This document shows positions 7,499-16,157 of a stretch of 48,652 bases of DNA, piece after piece (the stretch's first letter is position 1; each line of letters opens with the position of its first letter). The position numbers were made by a program, and so were the translations under genes. The stretch comes from an uncultured bacterium (GTDB lineage: Bacteria; Muiribacteriota; Ozemobacteria; Ozemobacterales; Ozemobacteraceae). The notes beneath the pieces are model-generated. The model had not been told where the DNA came from and did no database searches. It was given only the letters and a program-made list of their open reading frames with translations. Location: contig CALEDQ010000026.1 of the NCBI GenBank assembly GCA_937949615.1, positions 1 to 48,652 of the forward strand, read 5' to 3'.

Positions 7499-10006
7499 AT
7501 GAAAGCAGTTATAATGGCTGGTGGCTTTGGTACGCGCTTGCGCCCGATTACGTGCAACATCCCCAAACCGATGGTTCCGCTCGCGAACGTGCCGATGATG
7601 GAACATATCGTCAATCTCCTCAAACAGTATGATTTCAGGAAAATCTGCTCGATTCTCTATTTTCAGCCTGAAGTAATCACCAAATACTTCGGCGATGGCG
7701 CTGATTTCGATATCGAAATGGAATACCAGATGGCGACCGCCGATTTCGGCACTGCCGGCAGCGTCAAGAATACCGAAGAAAAGCTCAAAGACGAGCCTTT
7801 TATCATCATTTCGGGCGACGTTCTCACTGATTTTGATCTGGCGCAGGCCATCAAATTCCATCAGGAAAAGAAGTCGATGGCGACCATGGTTCTGACACGG
7901 GTCACCAACCCGCTCGAATACGGCGTCGTCATTACCGCCGAAGACGGCAAAATCGTGCGCTTTCTTGAAAAGCCGAGCTGGGGCGAAGTTTTCTCTGATA
8001 CCATCAACACCGGTATCTATATTCTCGAACCCGAAATTTTCAAGTATATTCCGGCCAAGACCGAATTCGATTTCAGCAAGAACCTTTTCCCGCTGATGCT
8101 CAAAGAAGGTCTGCCGCTTTACGGCTACATCGCCGAAGGTTACTGGAAAGACATCGGCAACCTCGACGAATACATGCTGGCGCATCAGAACGTTCTCAAC
8201 GGTGAAGTCAAGCTGAAGATCCCGGGCGAGCGCCTGAACATCATCGGTCGCGACGTCTGGGTCGGCAAAAACAGCAATATCTCCGCCAAGGTTAAATTCA
8301 AGGGCGGCGTTATCATCGGCCAGAACTGCGTTATCGAAGACGGTGTCGAACTCGAAAACTGCGTGCTCGGCGATGGCTGCATCATCAAGAAGAGTGCCCG
8401 CATCAAAGGCGCCACTCTCTGGGATGGCGTTCACGTTGGCGAAAATGCCCGCCTCGATGAAGCGGTTATCAGCAGTCAGACGCACGTCGAGGACAGTGCC
8501 GAAGTCGAAAACGGCGCGATCATCAGCGAAGAATGTCGCATCGGCAAGGGCGCGATCATTCGTGAGAACGTCAAAATATGGCCCAAAAAGCAGGTCGAAG
8601 AAGGTTCAACCGTTTATACCAGCATCATCTGGAGCGATAAATGGACAAAGAACCTGTTCAATGATTTCGGTATTGCCGGTCTGGCAAACATCGAAATCAC
8701 TCCGGAAATGGCCTCGAAAATCGGTGCCGCTTTCGGTTCGACCCTGCCAAAAGAGTCGAGCATCATCGTTTCGCGCGACTCACATAAAATCAGCCGCATG
8801 ATCAACCGCGCGATTATCTGCGGCCTCAGCTCTGCCGGCATCAATGTCGCCGACCTGCGTGTCACTCCGGCGCCGGTTGCCCGCTACAAACCCAGCGCTT
8901 TCATGCGTGGCGGCGGTGTGCATGTCAAAGTTGCCAGCGATAACCAGAACCAGCTCGAAATAAGAATTTTCGACGTTGAAGGTCGCGATATCTCGGTCAA
9001 CACCAAGAAAACTATCGAAAGGCTGTTCAACCGCGAAGATTTCCGACGCGTTTCAATCAATGAAGTCGGCGAAATCACTTTCCCGCCGCGCGTTCCCGAG
9101 AATTACAGCGAAGAACTGCTGCGCCATATCGATGTCGAAGCAATCAAAGAACGGCGTTTGAAAGTGGTCATCGACTACGCATTCAGTGGCGCCAGCGGCA
9201 TTTTCAACACTTTCCTCGGCAAACTGAACTGCGAAGTAATCACGATGAATGCCTATCATGACGAAGCCAAGGTTCTCAGCGTCAAACCCGAGCATTCACA
9301 GGCCAGCGTCTCTTCAATCGTAAAATCTCTGGGTGCCGATCTTGGTATTATCATGGGCGACGGTGCCGAACGCATCACTTTCGTCGACAATCAGGGCCGT
9401 GTCATTCTCGGTGAAGAAGCTCTGGTAACCTGGGCCAAGATGATTTTCGACCTGAATCCGAACGCCCGAATCGCCGTTCCGGTTTCTACAACCCACGAAC
9501 TCGACAAACTTGCCGCGAAGTCCGGTGCGACCGTTATCCGGACCAAAACCAATGCCCGTGCTCTTATGGATGCCGCACTGAACGACAAGGTAGAATGCAG
9601 TCTCGACGAAAACTGTGGTATTATCTTCCCGGCTTTCCAGGCTGCTTTTGATGGTATTTTCGCTACGGTCAAGCTGCTTGAGTATGTTGCCCGGCACAAA
9701 AAACCGTTGTCAGAAATCTTTGATGGTATTCCCGAATTCTTTGCCCGCACTGCCCGCATTCCATGTCCCTGGGAAGAAAAAGGCAAAGTCATGCGCTATG
9801 CCATGGAATACGCCAAAGATAAAGAAACCCGCCTGATCGACGGCGTCAAAATCATGCTTTCGAACGATGAGTGGGTTCTGATTCTGCCCGACCCCGACCG
9901 TCCGTTCGTTAACGTTACTGTCGAAAGCACCAGCGAAAAGAAGGTTACCGACCTTCTCGCCAAAACTGTTGCCCGTGTCGAAGAATGGAAAAATAAGGCA
10001 GAATAA
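7499..10006 (+). CDS. mannose-1-phosphate guanylyltransferase-like / phosphohexomutase-like fusion
   Basis: An 835-residue three-part protein. Residues 1-235 are a nucleotidyltransferase domain with MAGGFGTRLRPIT, a metal-binding ISGDVLTDFD and NTGIYILEPEIF. Residues about 250-375 form hexapeptide repeats of a left-handed beta helix (IIGQNCVIEDGVELENCVLG). Residues about 385-835 resemble a phosphomannomutase/phosphoglucomutase. This fusion of roughly 830-840 residues is known in several phyla and is usually annotated as mannose-1-phosphate guanylyltransferase; it would make a nucleotide sugar for glycans. The mutase active-site loops are degenerate: where TASHNP is expected there is VASDNQ (near 476), DGDADR is replaced by GDGAER (near 618), and no clear RPSGTEP-like phosphate loop is seen (near 796). 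Mutase activity is therefore doubtful. A strong promoter precedes it and a hairpin terminator follows, so it is probably transcribed alone. Confidence 0.9.
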   Translation: MKAVIMAGGFGTRLRPITCNIPKPMVPLANVPMMEHIVNLLKQYDFRKICSILYFQPEVITKYFGDGADFDIEMEYQMATADFGTAGSVKNTEEKLKDEPFIIISGDVLTDFDLAQAIKFHQEKKSMATMVLTRVTNPLEYGVVITAEDGKIVRFLEKPSWGEVFSDTINTGIYILEPEIFKYIPAKTEFDFSKNLFPLMLKEGLPLYGYIAEGYWKDIGNLDEYMLAHQNVLNGEVKLKIPGERLNIIGRDVWVGKNSNISAKVKFKGGVIIGQNCVIEDGVELENCVLGDGCIIKKSARIKGATLWDGVHVGENARLDEAVISSQTHVEDSAEVENGAIISEECRIGKGAIIRENVKIWPKKQVEEGSTVYTSIIWSDKWTKNLFNDFGIAGLANIEITPEMASKIGAAFGSTLPKESSIIVSRDSHKISRMINRAIICGLSSAGINVADLRVTPAPVARYKPSAFMRGGGVHVKVASDNQNQLEIRIFDVEGRDISVNTKKTIERLFNREDFRRVSINEVGEITFPPRVPENYSEELLRHIDVEAIKERRLKVVIDYAFSGASGIFNTFLGKLNCEVITMNAYHDEAKVLSVKPEHSQASVSSIVKSLGADLGIIMGDGAERITFVDNQGRVILGEEALVTWAKMIFDLNPNARIAVPVSTTHELDKLAAKSGATVIRTKTNARALMDAALNDKVECSLDENCGIIFPAFQAAFDGIFATVKLLEYVARHKKPLSEIFDGIPEFFARTARIPCPWEEKGKVMRYAMEYAKDKETRLIDGVKIMLSNDEWVLILPDPDRPFVNVTVESTSEKKVTDLLAKTVARVEEWKNKAE

Positions 10007-10022
10007 TCTGCCGGACTAAACC

Positions 10023-10064
10023 AATGGGCTGTTTCACATTGCGTGAAACAGCCCATTTATTTTA
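10023..10064 (+). terminator. intrinsic terminator after the nucleotidyltransferase fusion
   Basis: A perfect 15-bp stem (10023-10037 with 10043-10057) encloses the loop ATTGC and is followed by TTATTTT. It lies 17 bases after the stop codon. Confidence 0.9.
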
Positions 10065-10140
10065 CTCGCCATTTTCTGGTGCCGGGGCTTGATGAGAAGC
10101 CCGGGGTGGGGCAGTCGCTGAAATCAGGCTAAGTCGTTAT

Positions 10141-11628
10141 TCAGAATACTTTCTCGCCGTTCAGGTAGAGGCCATTGACCCTGATATCTTTGATTCGCGA
10201 TGGCGGGGTGAGAAACGGGTCGTCGGCAAGACAGACGAAATCTGCCGGCCGGGCCGGTTTGAGATGCCCTCTGGCCGAGCCTTCGCCCGTAAATTTGTGC
10301 GGCTCGGTTATATGGAGAGAGAGCGCTGAATTCAGATCGATGCGTTCTTCGGGGCTGTGGTGGTTGACCAGGGCATGAATGCCGAGCAGTGGGTCGATCG
10401 GCGTTACCGGGCTGTCTGAACCGGCTGCCAGCGGAATACCCAGGTCGAGCATGGTTTTGAACGGGTTGCAGCGGGCCGCTCTTTCTTTGCCGAGTCTTTG
10501 AGCATAAAGCCCGGCCTGACCGCCCCAGAAATGATCGAAAACCGGCTGAATGCAGACCATAATGCTGTTGTCGCGGGCTGCCATGATTGCCTTATCGGTC
10601 GGCAGAATGAAATGCTCGATGCGGTGCGCGAGAGGCGCCCGGCCAAATTTTTCTGCCGCCCAGGCATAGCATGAGGTAACCGTATCGATGGCCCGGTCGC
10701 CAATTGCGTGCAGGGCCAGCTGCAGGCGGTTCTGTGCCGCAGCCGTCAGAAGCTTTTCGATATTTTCTGCTTTAAGGTACTGACTGCCGCTGGTGTCGGC
10801 GTCTGCATAGGGCTCGTGCAACGAAGCCGTGCGTGTGCCGATCGAACCATCGACAAGCAGGCAGCCGCCCATGCGATTCCATTTCAGGCGTTTTGGCAGC
10901 GCCGGGTCTGGTGATTGATGATAGATGACCCCATGCAGCGGGTTCGAATCGAAAAAATCGGCGGCGGCAAGGGTTTCTGATTCTGACGCGGCGCAGCCTT
11001 CAAGCGCGTGCACCGTGCCGACACCACGGCGATAGCATTCCTGCGCCGCCAGTTCAAGGGCCTGCCGCTTCATCGCTTTTGGCAGCAGGGCGTTCAGCTC
11101 ATAAGAAAGAAAATTGTATGCTTCACCAGTGATCAAGCCCTGTGGCGCGACAACTGAGGGAAAACGACTGCGTGCCCACTGCAGCGCACGCGAGTTGGCA
11201 ACCGCTGAGTGCAGGTCGGCACGCGCCAGCCAGATAAAAGCTTTTGAACTGATCCTGTCGAGTTCTTCCGAGGTGGGCAGGCGCTTTTCTTTCAGCCTGG
11301 TTTCCTGCATGTTCCAGCCGAGAACGTATTCGTTATCTGCCGCTTCGCTTTTGACCATGTCGAAGATTTCGTTCAATGACCCGGCGTTTTCGAGCCGGCA
11401 GCCGAGCAGAGTTATGCCGGTCTGGGTAAAATGCACATGCGCATCGGCAAACGCCGAAAAAACCGTGGCACCACCAAGATCGACGCCGATCGAACCGTCA
11501 TCGGGAAAGCTCATCTGAAAGCCGGTCTGTTTGATCATGCCATTGACAACGTGCATGGTGTCGAAATCTTTGCGCGAATAATCGGGCAGGTTGCGGCCGG
11601 AAAAATTATAAAAAAAGACTTTTTTCAT
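10141..11628 (-). CDS. YtcJ-like amidohydrolase (amidohydrolase 3 family)
   Basis: About 495 residues of a metal-dependent amidohydrolase. The N-terminal beta domain is followed by FADAHVHFTQTG, the HxH metal motif. Mid-protein is HALEGCAASESE, then a likely metal ligand in ALHAIGDRAIDTV, HRIEHFILP, and the C-terminal AAGSDSPVTPIDPLLGIHALV typical of YtcJ-like proteins. The substrate is unknown; the family hydrolyses amide or ester bonds in small molecules. The frame runs upstream to 11700, but that stretch overlaps the gene before it. ATG 11628 (MKKVFFYNFSG) fits better, although no strong ribosome binding site is seen. It follows a small membrane-protein gene by 31 bases on the same strand. 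A GGGCTT/AAGCCC hairpin at 10085-10102 lies beyond its stop. Confidence 0.88.
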   Translation of the reverse strand: MKKVFFYNFSGRNLPDYSRKDFDTMHVVNGMIKQTGFQMSFPDDGSIGVDLGGATVFSAFADAHVHFTQTGITLLGCRLENAGSLNEIFDMVKSEAADNEYVLGWNMQETRLKEKRLPTSEELDRISSKAFIWLARADLHSAVANSRALQWARSRFPSVVAPQGLITGEAYNFLSYELNALLPKAMKRQALELAAQECYRRGVGTVHALEGCAASESETLAAADFFDSNPLHGVIYHQSPDPALPKRLKWNRMGGCLLVDGSIGTRTASLHEPYADADTSGSQYLKAENIEKLLTAAAQNRLQLALHAIGDRAIDTVTSCYAWAAEKFGRAPLAHRIEHFILPTDKAIMAARDNSIMVCIQPVFDHFWGGQAGLYAQRLGKERAARCNPFKTMLDLGIPLAAGSDSPVTPIDPLLGIHALVNHHSPEERIDLNSALSLHITEPHKFTGEGSARGHLKPARPADFVCLADDPFLTPPSRIKDIRVNGLYLNGEKVF

Positions 11629-11659
11629 GTTTGCTGGTTTTGCCAGGACTGGCGGCTGA

Positions 11660-11995
11660 TTAAAAGGGCAGATTGCGATAAAAATGCACCATGGCGGCAA
11701 AGCATTTTGCCAGCCATTTAAAGGGTGGCAGCAGTATTCTGCCGAATAAGCCCAGCAGCTTTGATAACCTGGTTATGCGCAGGGCCCAGAAAATTAAAAA
11801 AAAGGCAGCGCAGAAGGCGACGAGAAAGGCCGAATAGAAAAGCCAGACGCCGGTTTTGCTGCAGGGCCGGCAGATAGCGTCAAGCTGACACGGCTTGAGG
11901 GTATTGCCAAGCAGGCGGCAGGCAATCTGGGCTGGAATTGCCCGTGACACGGGGCGACCGGCACATTCTCGGTTAAGGTTTTTCAGCGGTACCAT
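11660..11995 (-). CDS. small Cys-rich membrane protein, unknown
   Basis: About 111 residues from ATG 11995; a TTG at 12031 gives a longer frame. The N-terminal 45 residues contain five cysteines, the later ones in the order CRLLGNTLKPCQLDAICRPC, which could bind metal or form disulfides. They are followed by one clear membrane segment (VWLFYSAFLVAFCAAFFLIFWAL) and a basic, amphipathic tail. I do not recognise the family. It ends 31 bases before the amidohydrolase start on the same strand, so the two may be co-transcribed. Hydrophobic segment and Cys pattern argue for a real gene, but no homologue is known to me. Confidence 0.5.
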   Translation of the reverse strand: MVPLKNLNRECAGRPVSRAIPAQIACRLLGNTLKPCQLDAICRPCSKTGVWLFYSAFLVAFCAAFFLIFWALRITRLSKLLGLFGRILLPPFKWLAKCFAAMVHFYRNLPF

Positions 11996-12078
11996 AACTG
12001 CGATGTTACCAGAACCGCTTCGCCTCTTCAACTGATTTTGAGGTTTAAAAAAGAGCTGACCGATGCTAAAGTATCTGC

Positions 12079-13350
12079 ATGAGCGACAGTATTCACAACA
12101 ATTCAGATGATGGTTTCGGCCTGGTCCCGGTTTGTTTCGTGCCTGGCCCGGTGCGTCGCCTGCTTGGACGGACCACTTTTCGGCTCGAAGCCGACCGGGT
12201 CGCGATCGCTGCCGGTTCTTCGCCCTGCGAGATCATGCTGAAAGATGTCAGAGATATCAGGCTGAGCCGTGGCTCAATCATCATTGCCAGAAATGATGCG
12301 GCCGAGCACAAACTGAACTGCGGTCGGCGGGCACCTCAGATTTTTCAGCTGCTGCAGCGGCTGAAAGTCGAAAATGACGAATTTGCCAGCTTTATGCAGC
12401 ATGCCGGGCCGATTTCTCCCCGGCATGGCTTTGAATTCATGCTGCGCTGTCTTGAATTCAGGGCGTTGCCCTACGTGCGGGCGGTTGAAGCCGTTCTTAA
12501 GACCGCTGCCGACAACTGTCTGACCGATATTCATCTTGAGCCGGTCGCCTCTGACAGAGTTAAAATCACCTTTCGTCAGGCCGGCGAGATTAAAAGCGGC
12601 CCAGAAATGAGCCTTTTTCAGCACGACCGTATAACTGCTCGACTGAAGCACCTGGCGGGCTGTCTGTCACATATTGCCGACACCGCCCAGGAAGGCGCAT
12701 TTCGCCATGGCGGCATTTCAGTGCGCGTTTCGACTTTTCCGGCCGGTAATGGTGAAAGGGTTTCGCTGCGCATCATTTCGCCGGTTCGCTTCAAAAAAAT
12801 TGCTGATCTTGGCTGGCCGGCAGCGGTGGCCGACGCCTGGCTCGACAGTATTCGCGGGCAACGCGGTCTCTTTATTATTTCCGGGCCGGTTGGCAGCGGC
12901 AAGACTACTGCCATGTATGCCACCCTTTCAGAACTTTCGACTGCTGACAATGCTCTTAGAGTCGTCACCGTCGAAGACCCGGTCGAGGCCGTGATTCCAG
13001 ATATCTGCCAGTCTTCGCTCGACCAGCTGAAAGAAAAAGATCTGTCGCAGGCCTTCAAGCATTTATTGCGGCAGGACCCGAATGTTATTGCCCTCGGTGA
13101 AATCAGAGATGTAAAATGTATCAGAGAGGCATTGCAGGCCGGTTTATCTGGTCATCTGGTAATCGCCACCTTTCACGCCGGTTCGACTGCTGAGGCGATC
13201 GATCGTATCAGGCAGATGGGCGGTGAAGACCTGCTGGTTCTCTCTGGCCTTAAGGGGATACTGCATCTGCAGCTGCGGCGGCAGAACGGTAAAATTGTTT
13301 CTGAGGCAGAATTTGCTCTGTCTGACGGCAAAGAAATGAGGAAGATCTGA
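12079..13350 (+). CDS. gspE: GspE/PilB-type secretion ATPase
   Basis: A 423-residue assembly ATPase of the type II secretion/type IV pilus class; the hexamer powers pseudopilus assembly at the inner membrane. Visible are DIHLEP (N2 domain), Walker A GPVGSGKTT near 268, the Asp box VEDPVEAV, Walker B ALGEIRD near 340 and the His box TFHAGS near 364. It is shorter than usual GspE (about 500 residues) and lacks the CxxC zinc region. The first 100 residues (TFRLEADRVAIAAG, IMLKDVRDIRLSRGSIIIAR) look like a small beta-rich, PH-like domain in place of the usual N1 domain; that is an inference. No clear ribosome binding site precedes ATG 12079. TTTAAA (12044) and TAAAGT (12067) with a 17-base spacer could be a promoter, giving a very short leader. 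The stop overlaps the next start (TGATG). Confidence 0.9.
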   Translation: MSDSIHNNSDDGFGLVPVCFVPGPVRRLLGRTTFRLEADRVAIAAGSSPCEIMLKDVRDIRLSRGSIIIARNDAAEHKLNCGRRAPQIFQLLQRLKVENDEFASFMQHAGPISPRHGFEFMLRCLEFRALPYVRAVEAVLKTAADNCLTDIHLEPVASDRVKITFRQAGEIKSGPEMSLFQHDRITARLKHLAGCLSHIADTAQEGAFRHGGISVRVSTFPAGNGERVSLRIISPVRFKKIADLGWPAAVADAWLDSIRGQRGLFIISGPVGSGKTTAMYATLSELSTADNALRVVTVEDPVEAVIPDICQSSLDQLKEKDLSQAFKHLLRQDPNVIALGEIRDVKCIREALQAGLSGHLVIATFHAGSTAEAIDRIRQMGGEDLLVLSGLKGILHLQLRRQNGKIVSEAEFALSDGKEMRKI

Positions 13351-14363
13351 TGCTCGCAGGAGATAAATTCAATTTCGATGCTTTGATGCGGTCTCTCGAC
13401 TCAAGAGATTTGCCGGTTTTCAATCTCGGAATTCTGCTTCGGGATGGCATGCCGCTTGTGCAGGCTTTAAGGCAGGTGGCCGTGAACTCGCAAAATCGGA
13501 GCATAAAGAATTCTGCTGCCAGAGCTGCCGAACTGCTTGCCGCCGGAAATGCCTGCTCTCAGGTCTTTGCCGGTTCTGAGACCAAAGGCTTTCCGCCACA
13601 CGCGAGATTCATACTTGCCTCGTCTCTTGAAGACCAACTGAAAGGGCATCTTTTGAGCAGCTGGCAGCCACGCTACCCATCGGCGTTTTCTTTTTCAATG
13701 CACCTTTATTATCCGGCACAGTCAATTGCTATCGGTTTTCTCAGCGTACTTTCTCTGGTAACCTTCGTATTGCCCCAGTTCAGAGAAATAATGCACGGAA
13801 CCGGCCTGCCTCTTACCGGCATCAGCGGCTGGATTATCGATACTCTCTGTGGCTCAGAAGGCTTTTTGCTGGCCTTTTTTGCTCCAGTCGGTATTGCTGC
13901 CATTCTGGCCATGGTTTTTTACCTCGGAAAATTTCTTTTCGGGGCTTATGATTCCTACGATCAGCTTAATCTTTTTCGCATGCTGAGCCAGATTCCGTCA
14001 GCTCAGCGTTTCAGGGTGCTCGAAGTGATGGCGGCGCCGCACAATTTCCCGCGCCTGGCCAAACCTTTAAAAACTTTTGCCAGAGCGGTAAACAGCGGTG
14101 AGAGTATCGTTCCGGCCGCTGAAAAATCAGGACTCGATGGTCTCACCAGCTGGTTTCTGCAGCTCTCTGCCATCGACGCCGGCAGCAGTCTGATTCTCGA
14201 ACAGGGTGCGACTCTGCTTGAAACCAGGGTTAACTGCGGCCTTGAACGGGCCGGTCGTCTGCTCGAAATTGCGAGCGTGCTGCTTCAGGGTGTTCTGTTT
14301 GGCGGTGTGATTTTTGCAGTTTTTCAGACAATGATTAATATCATGCTGGGGGCTATCGTATGA
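13350..14363 (+). CDS. gspF: GspF-like inner-membrane protein (first copy)
   Basis: A 337-residue T2SS F-domain protein. It has a cytoplasmic helical N-terminus (VFNLGILLRDGMPLVQALRQVA), a first membrane segment (IAIGFLSVLSLVTFVLPQF near 130), a second (FLLAFFAPVGIAAILAMVF near 175) and a C-terminal one (LLQGVLFGGVIFAVFQTMINIMLG). The pattern MVFYLGKFLFG followed by FRMLSQIPSA... and LLETRVNCGLERAGRLLEIA is typical of the second F domain. GspF sits in the inner membrane and links the ATPase to pseudopilus assembly. It is shorter than the usual 400 residues. Its start overlaps the ATPase stop, and its own stop overlaps the start of a second GspF-like gene (ATGA at 14360), so the genes are translationally coupled. 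Confidence 0.85.
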   Translation: MLAGDKFNFDALMRSLDSRDLPVFNLGILLRDGMPLVQALRQVAVNSQNRSIKNSAARAAELLAAGNACSQVFAGSETKGFPPHARFILASSLEDQLKGHLLSSWQPRYPSAFSFSMHLYYPAQSIAIGFLSVLSLVTFVLPQFREIMHGTGLPLTGISGWIIDTLCGSEGFLLAFFAPVGIAAILAMVFYLGKFLFGAYDSYDQLNLFRMLSQIPSAQRFRVLEVMAAPHNFPRLAKPLKTFARAVNSGESIVPAAEKSGLDGLTSWFLQLSAIDAGSSLILEQGATLLETRVNCGLERAGRLLEIASVLLQGVLFGGVIFAVFQTMINIMLGAIV

Positions 14364-15376
14364 ATCAGCAACCGCAGAACAGCCACGAAATTATAACTTT
14401 CTGCCAGCTGCTTGCAGTGGCTTTGAAAAGCGGGCGTCCTGTCCCCGAAACCCTTGCCTCGATCGGAGCGCGCTCTGGTAGCTCAAAAGCCTCCGAGTGG
14501 GCGATTCATCTGGCCGACAAAATGTCAGAAGGGCACCCGGTCGAAGAAGCCTGCCGCGAGCTCAAAGATTTTGACCCGGTTCTCGCCAGGTTGATGCCGC
14601 TGCTCGGCAACAATCGTCTGCTTAAAATTCTTGAACTTTATACAGGTTTTCTCGTTAATCTCGAAAGGGTTCGCGAAAGCCTGAAGACCGCACTTTTTTA
14701 CCCGGCCGTTGTAGTCACGCTGTTGCTGGCACAGCTGATGCATCTTAATTTCAGTCTTTTTCCGCATGTTTATGAGCAGGCCACAGCATTATCTTCGCCG
14801 CTGCCGATGACGGTGCGTCTGCTTTATTTTGCCAGTTTCGATTTGTGGCCGCTTTCTCTACCAATCCCGCTGTTGATGATTGTGGCGGCCATCTTCATGC
14901 TCAGAACCTTTTTTTCGGCGAAAATCGACAGCCGATCGCTCGCCGCAAGGTTTGCCAGATTCGGTGAAGCACTGCAGCTCCAGGAAACCGGCCGGCTTCA
15001 GGGTGCCATCAGTCTGTATCTGGAAGCGGGTTTTCCGCTTTCTGCCGCCATCGAAAATGCCGCAGGGCTGACCCGGGGGCGCGATTCTGATGATCTGCTG
15101 AGTGTGGCAGCAGCTCTGAATCATGGCGAAAACCTGAACAGCGCTTTTTCCCTGAGTCCGGCACTTAAACACGTCGGCTCAGATAAATCTGATGCCGGCT
15201 CGCTGGCAGAACGTCTAAAATACGCGTCAGAAAGCAATTATCGCCATTCCTACAGTCTGCTGAAAACTATTTCGAATGAAATGCTTTTGATCGCACTGTT
15301 GCTCACCGGCCTGTTTGTCGGGCTGGTCGCTTCAGGTGTTTTTGGCTCGTATTACTGGGCCTTATGGAGTATCTGA
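14360..15376 (+). CDS. GspF-like inner-membrane protein (second, divergent copy)
   Basis: A 338-residue protein with the same overall plan as the preceding one: a helical cytoplasmic start (FCQLLAVALKSGRPVPETLASIG, the usual F-domain opening), a membrane segment (FYPAVVVTLLLAQLMHL), a second (LWPLSLPIPLLMIVAAIFML), a second F domain (FGEALQLQETGRLQGAISLYLEAGFPLSAAIENAA), and a C-terminal membrane helix (LLIALLLTGLFVGLVASGV). Sequence similarity to its neighbour is low by eye, so it is either an old duplication or a separately recruited paralogue. GspF is normally encoded once per system and may act as a dimer or trimer; here the two proteins may form a hetero-oligomer. It overlaps the upstream gene by 4 bases and ends just before the first pseudopilin gene. 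Confidence 0.82.
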   Translation: MNQQPQNSHEIITFCQLLAVALKSGRPVPETLASIGARSGSSKASEWAIHLADKMSEGHPVEEACRELKDFDPVLARLMPLLGNNRLLKILELYTGFLVNLERVRESLKTALFYPAVVVTLLLAQLMHLNFSLFPHVYEQATALSSPLPMTVRLLYFASFDLWPLSLPIPLLMIVAAIFMLRTFFSAKIDSRSLAARFARFGEALQLQETGRLQGAISLYLEAGFPLSAAIENAAGLTRGRDSDDLLSVAAALNHGENLNSAFSLSPALKHVGSDKSDAGSLAERLKYASESNYRHSYSLLKTISNEMLLIALLLTGLFVGLVASGVFGSYYWALWSI

Positions 15377-15378
15377 AT

Positions 15379-15741
15379 ATGAGAGCAAGAAAAGGATTGA
15401 CGCTGATCGAAACCAGTATCACCGTTCTGCTGGTGTCAATGCTGCTGTTTGGGTTGTTTGAGCTGGCTCAGGTGCAGCGCAACGTCATCAGACGCCTGCA
15501 GCACAACACCACGGCTCTCTATCTGATTGAAAGCATTAAAAACCAGATCAGATACGAATTCAGCAAAGGGGCGACCGCCTCTGATATCACCTCGGAATGT
15601 TTTTCGGGGCTTATCGAAAGTTATTCATGGATAATCGACCTGGCACCCGAGCCTGATAACCGCCTGGTCAAGGTCTCTCTGCACAATACCACCGGTGGCC
15701 GGTATGCGACCATGTACAAGTTTGAGGTGCGCATGCCATGA
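15379..15741 (+). CDS. type IV prepilin-like / pseudopilin protein
   Basis: About 120 residues. The leader MRARKG is cut by prepilin peptidase before LTLIE, leaving Glu at position 5, and is followed by a hydrophobic helix (TSITVLLVSMLLFGLFEL). ATG 15379 gives the usual short leader; the frame also allows ATG 15364 inside the previous gene. The C-terminal part is small (SWIIDLAPEPDNRLVKVSL...) and resembles minor pseudopilins of the GspI/GspJ kind, though I cannot tell which. Minor pseudopilins form the tip of the pseudopilus. Its stop overlaps the next pseudopilin start (ATGA at 15738). Confidence 0.82.
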   Translation: MRARKGLTLIETSITVLLVSMLLFGLFELAQVQRNVIRRLQHNTTALYLIESIKNQIRYEFSKGATASDITSECFSGLIESYSWIIDLAPEPDNRLVKVSLHNTTGGRYATMYKFEVRMP

Positions 15742-16157
15742 AAAGAACAGGACAGGGCTTTACCCTGATCGAGCTGATGATCGTTATTGCTATTATGGGC
15801 ATTGTGGTAACCAGCATTTATCCAAGTCTTCTGACCATGATCTCTCAAGACCGTCAACAGAACGACATTCTGCATGACGCGGCTGGCCTGACACGACTTT
15901 TCGGGCTTTTCAAGACTGAATTGAAACAGCCGGTTTCGGTGGTGTCGGCTGATGAGAATGGCGTCAGATTCTCTGATAACCGTGCTATTGAAGTGCTGAA
16001 CGGCGGGCGCGCGGTAAAAATCGGTCACTCGCTTATCAGACTCGAGGGTGGGGCCCGCTGCTGGGGTTTCGAAAAAATCGATGACCGCACATTTTCTTCG
16101 CAGATAAATAACGGCCCGGATCGAATCAGGGCCATCTGGCGCACAGGAGAATTGTAA
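15738..16157 (+). CDS. type IV prepilin-like / pseudopilin protein
   Basis: A 139-residue protein with leader MKRTGQG and mature start FTLIELMIVIAIMGIVVTSIYPSL: cleavage Gly, Phe at 1 and Glu at 5, plus the long hydrophobic helix that packs in the pseudopilus core. The C-terminal domain (QPVSVVSADENGVRFSDNRAIEVLNGGRAVKIG) is short and beta-rich, as in GspH/GspJ-type minor pseudopilins. It overlaps its upstream neighbour by 4 bases and shares one base with the next gene. All of this suggests stoichiometric production with the operon's other assembly parts. Confidence 0.85.
   Translation: MKRTGQGFTLIELMIVIAIMGIVVTSIYPSLLTMISQDRQQNDILHDAAGLTRLFGLFKTELKQPVSVVSADENGVRFSDNRAIEVLNGGRAVKIGHSLIRLEGGARCWGFEKIDDRTFSSQINNGPDRIRAIWRTGEL

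Noticed and set aside
7106..8485. 459-codon open frame on the minus strand across the glycosyltransferase and nucleotidyltransferase genes
   Set aside because: It lies opposite two well-supported genes and its product has the odd, repetitive composition of an antisense shadow; no family features.
11629..11700. N-terminal extension of the amidohydrolase frame
   Set aside because: Overlaps the small membrane-protein gene and adds a non-conserved sequence before the family's usual start.
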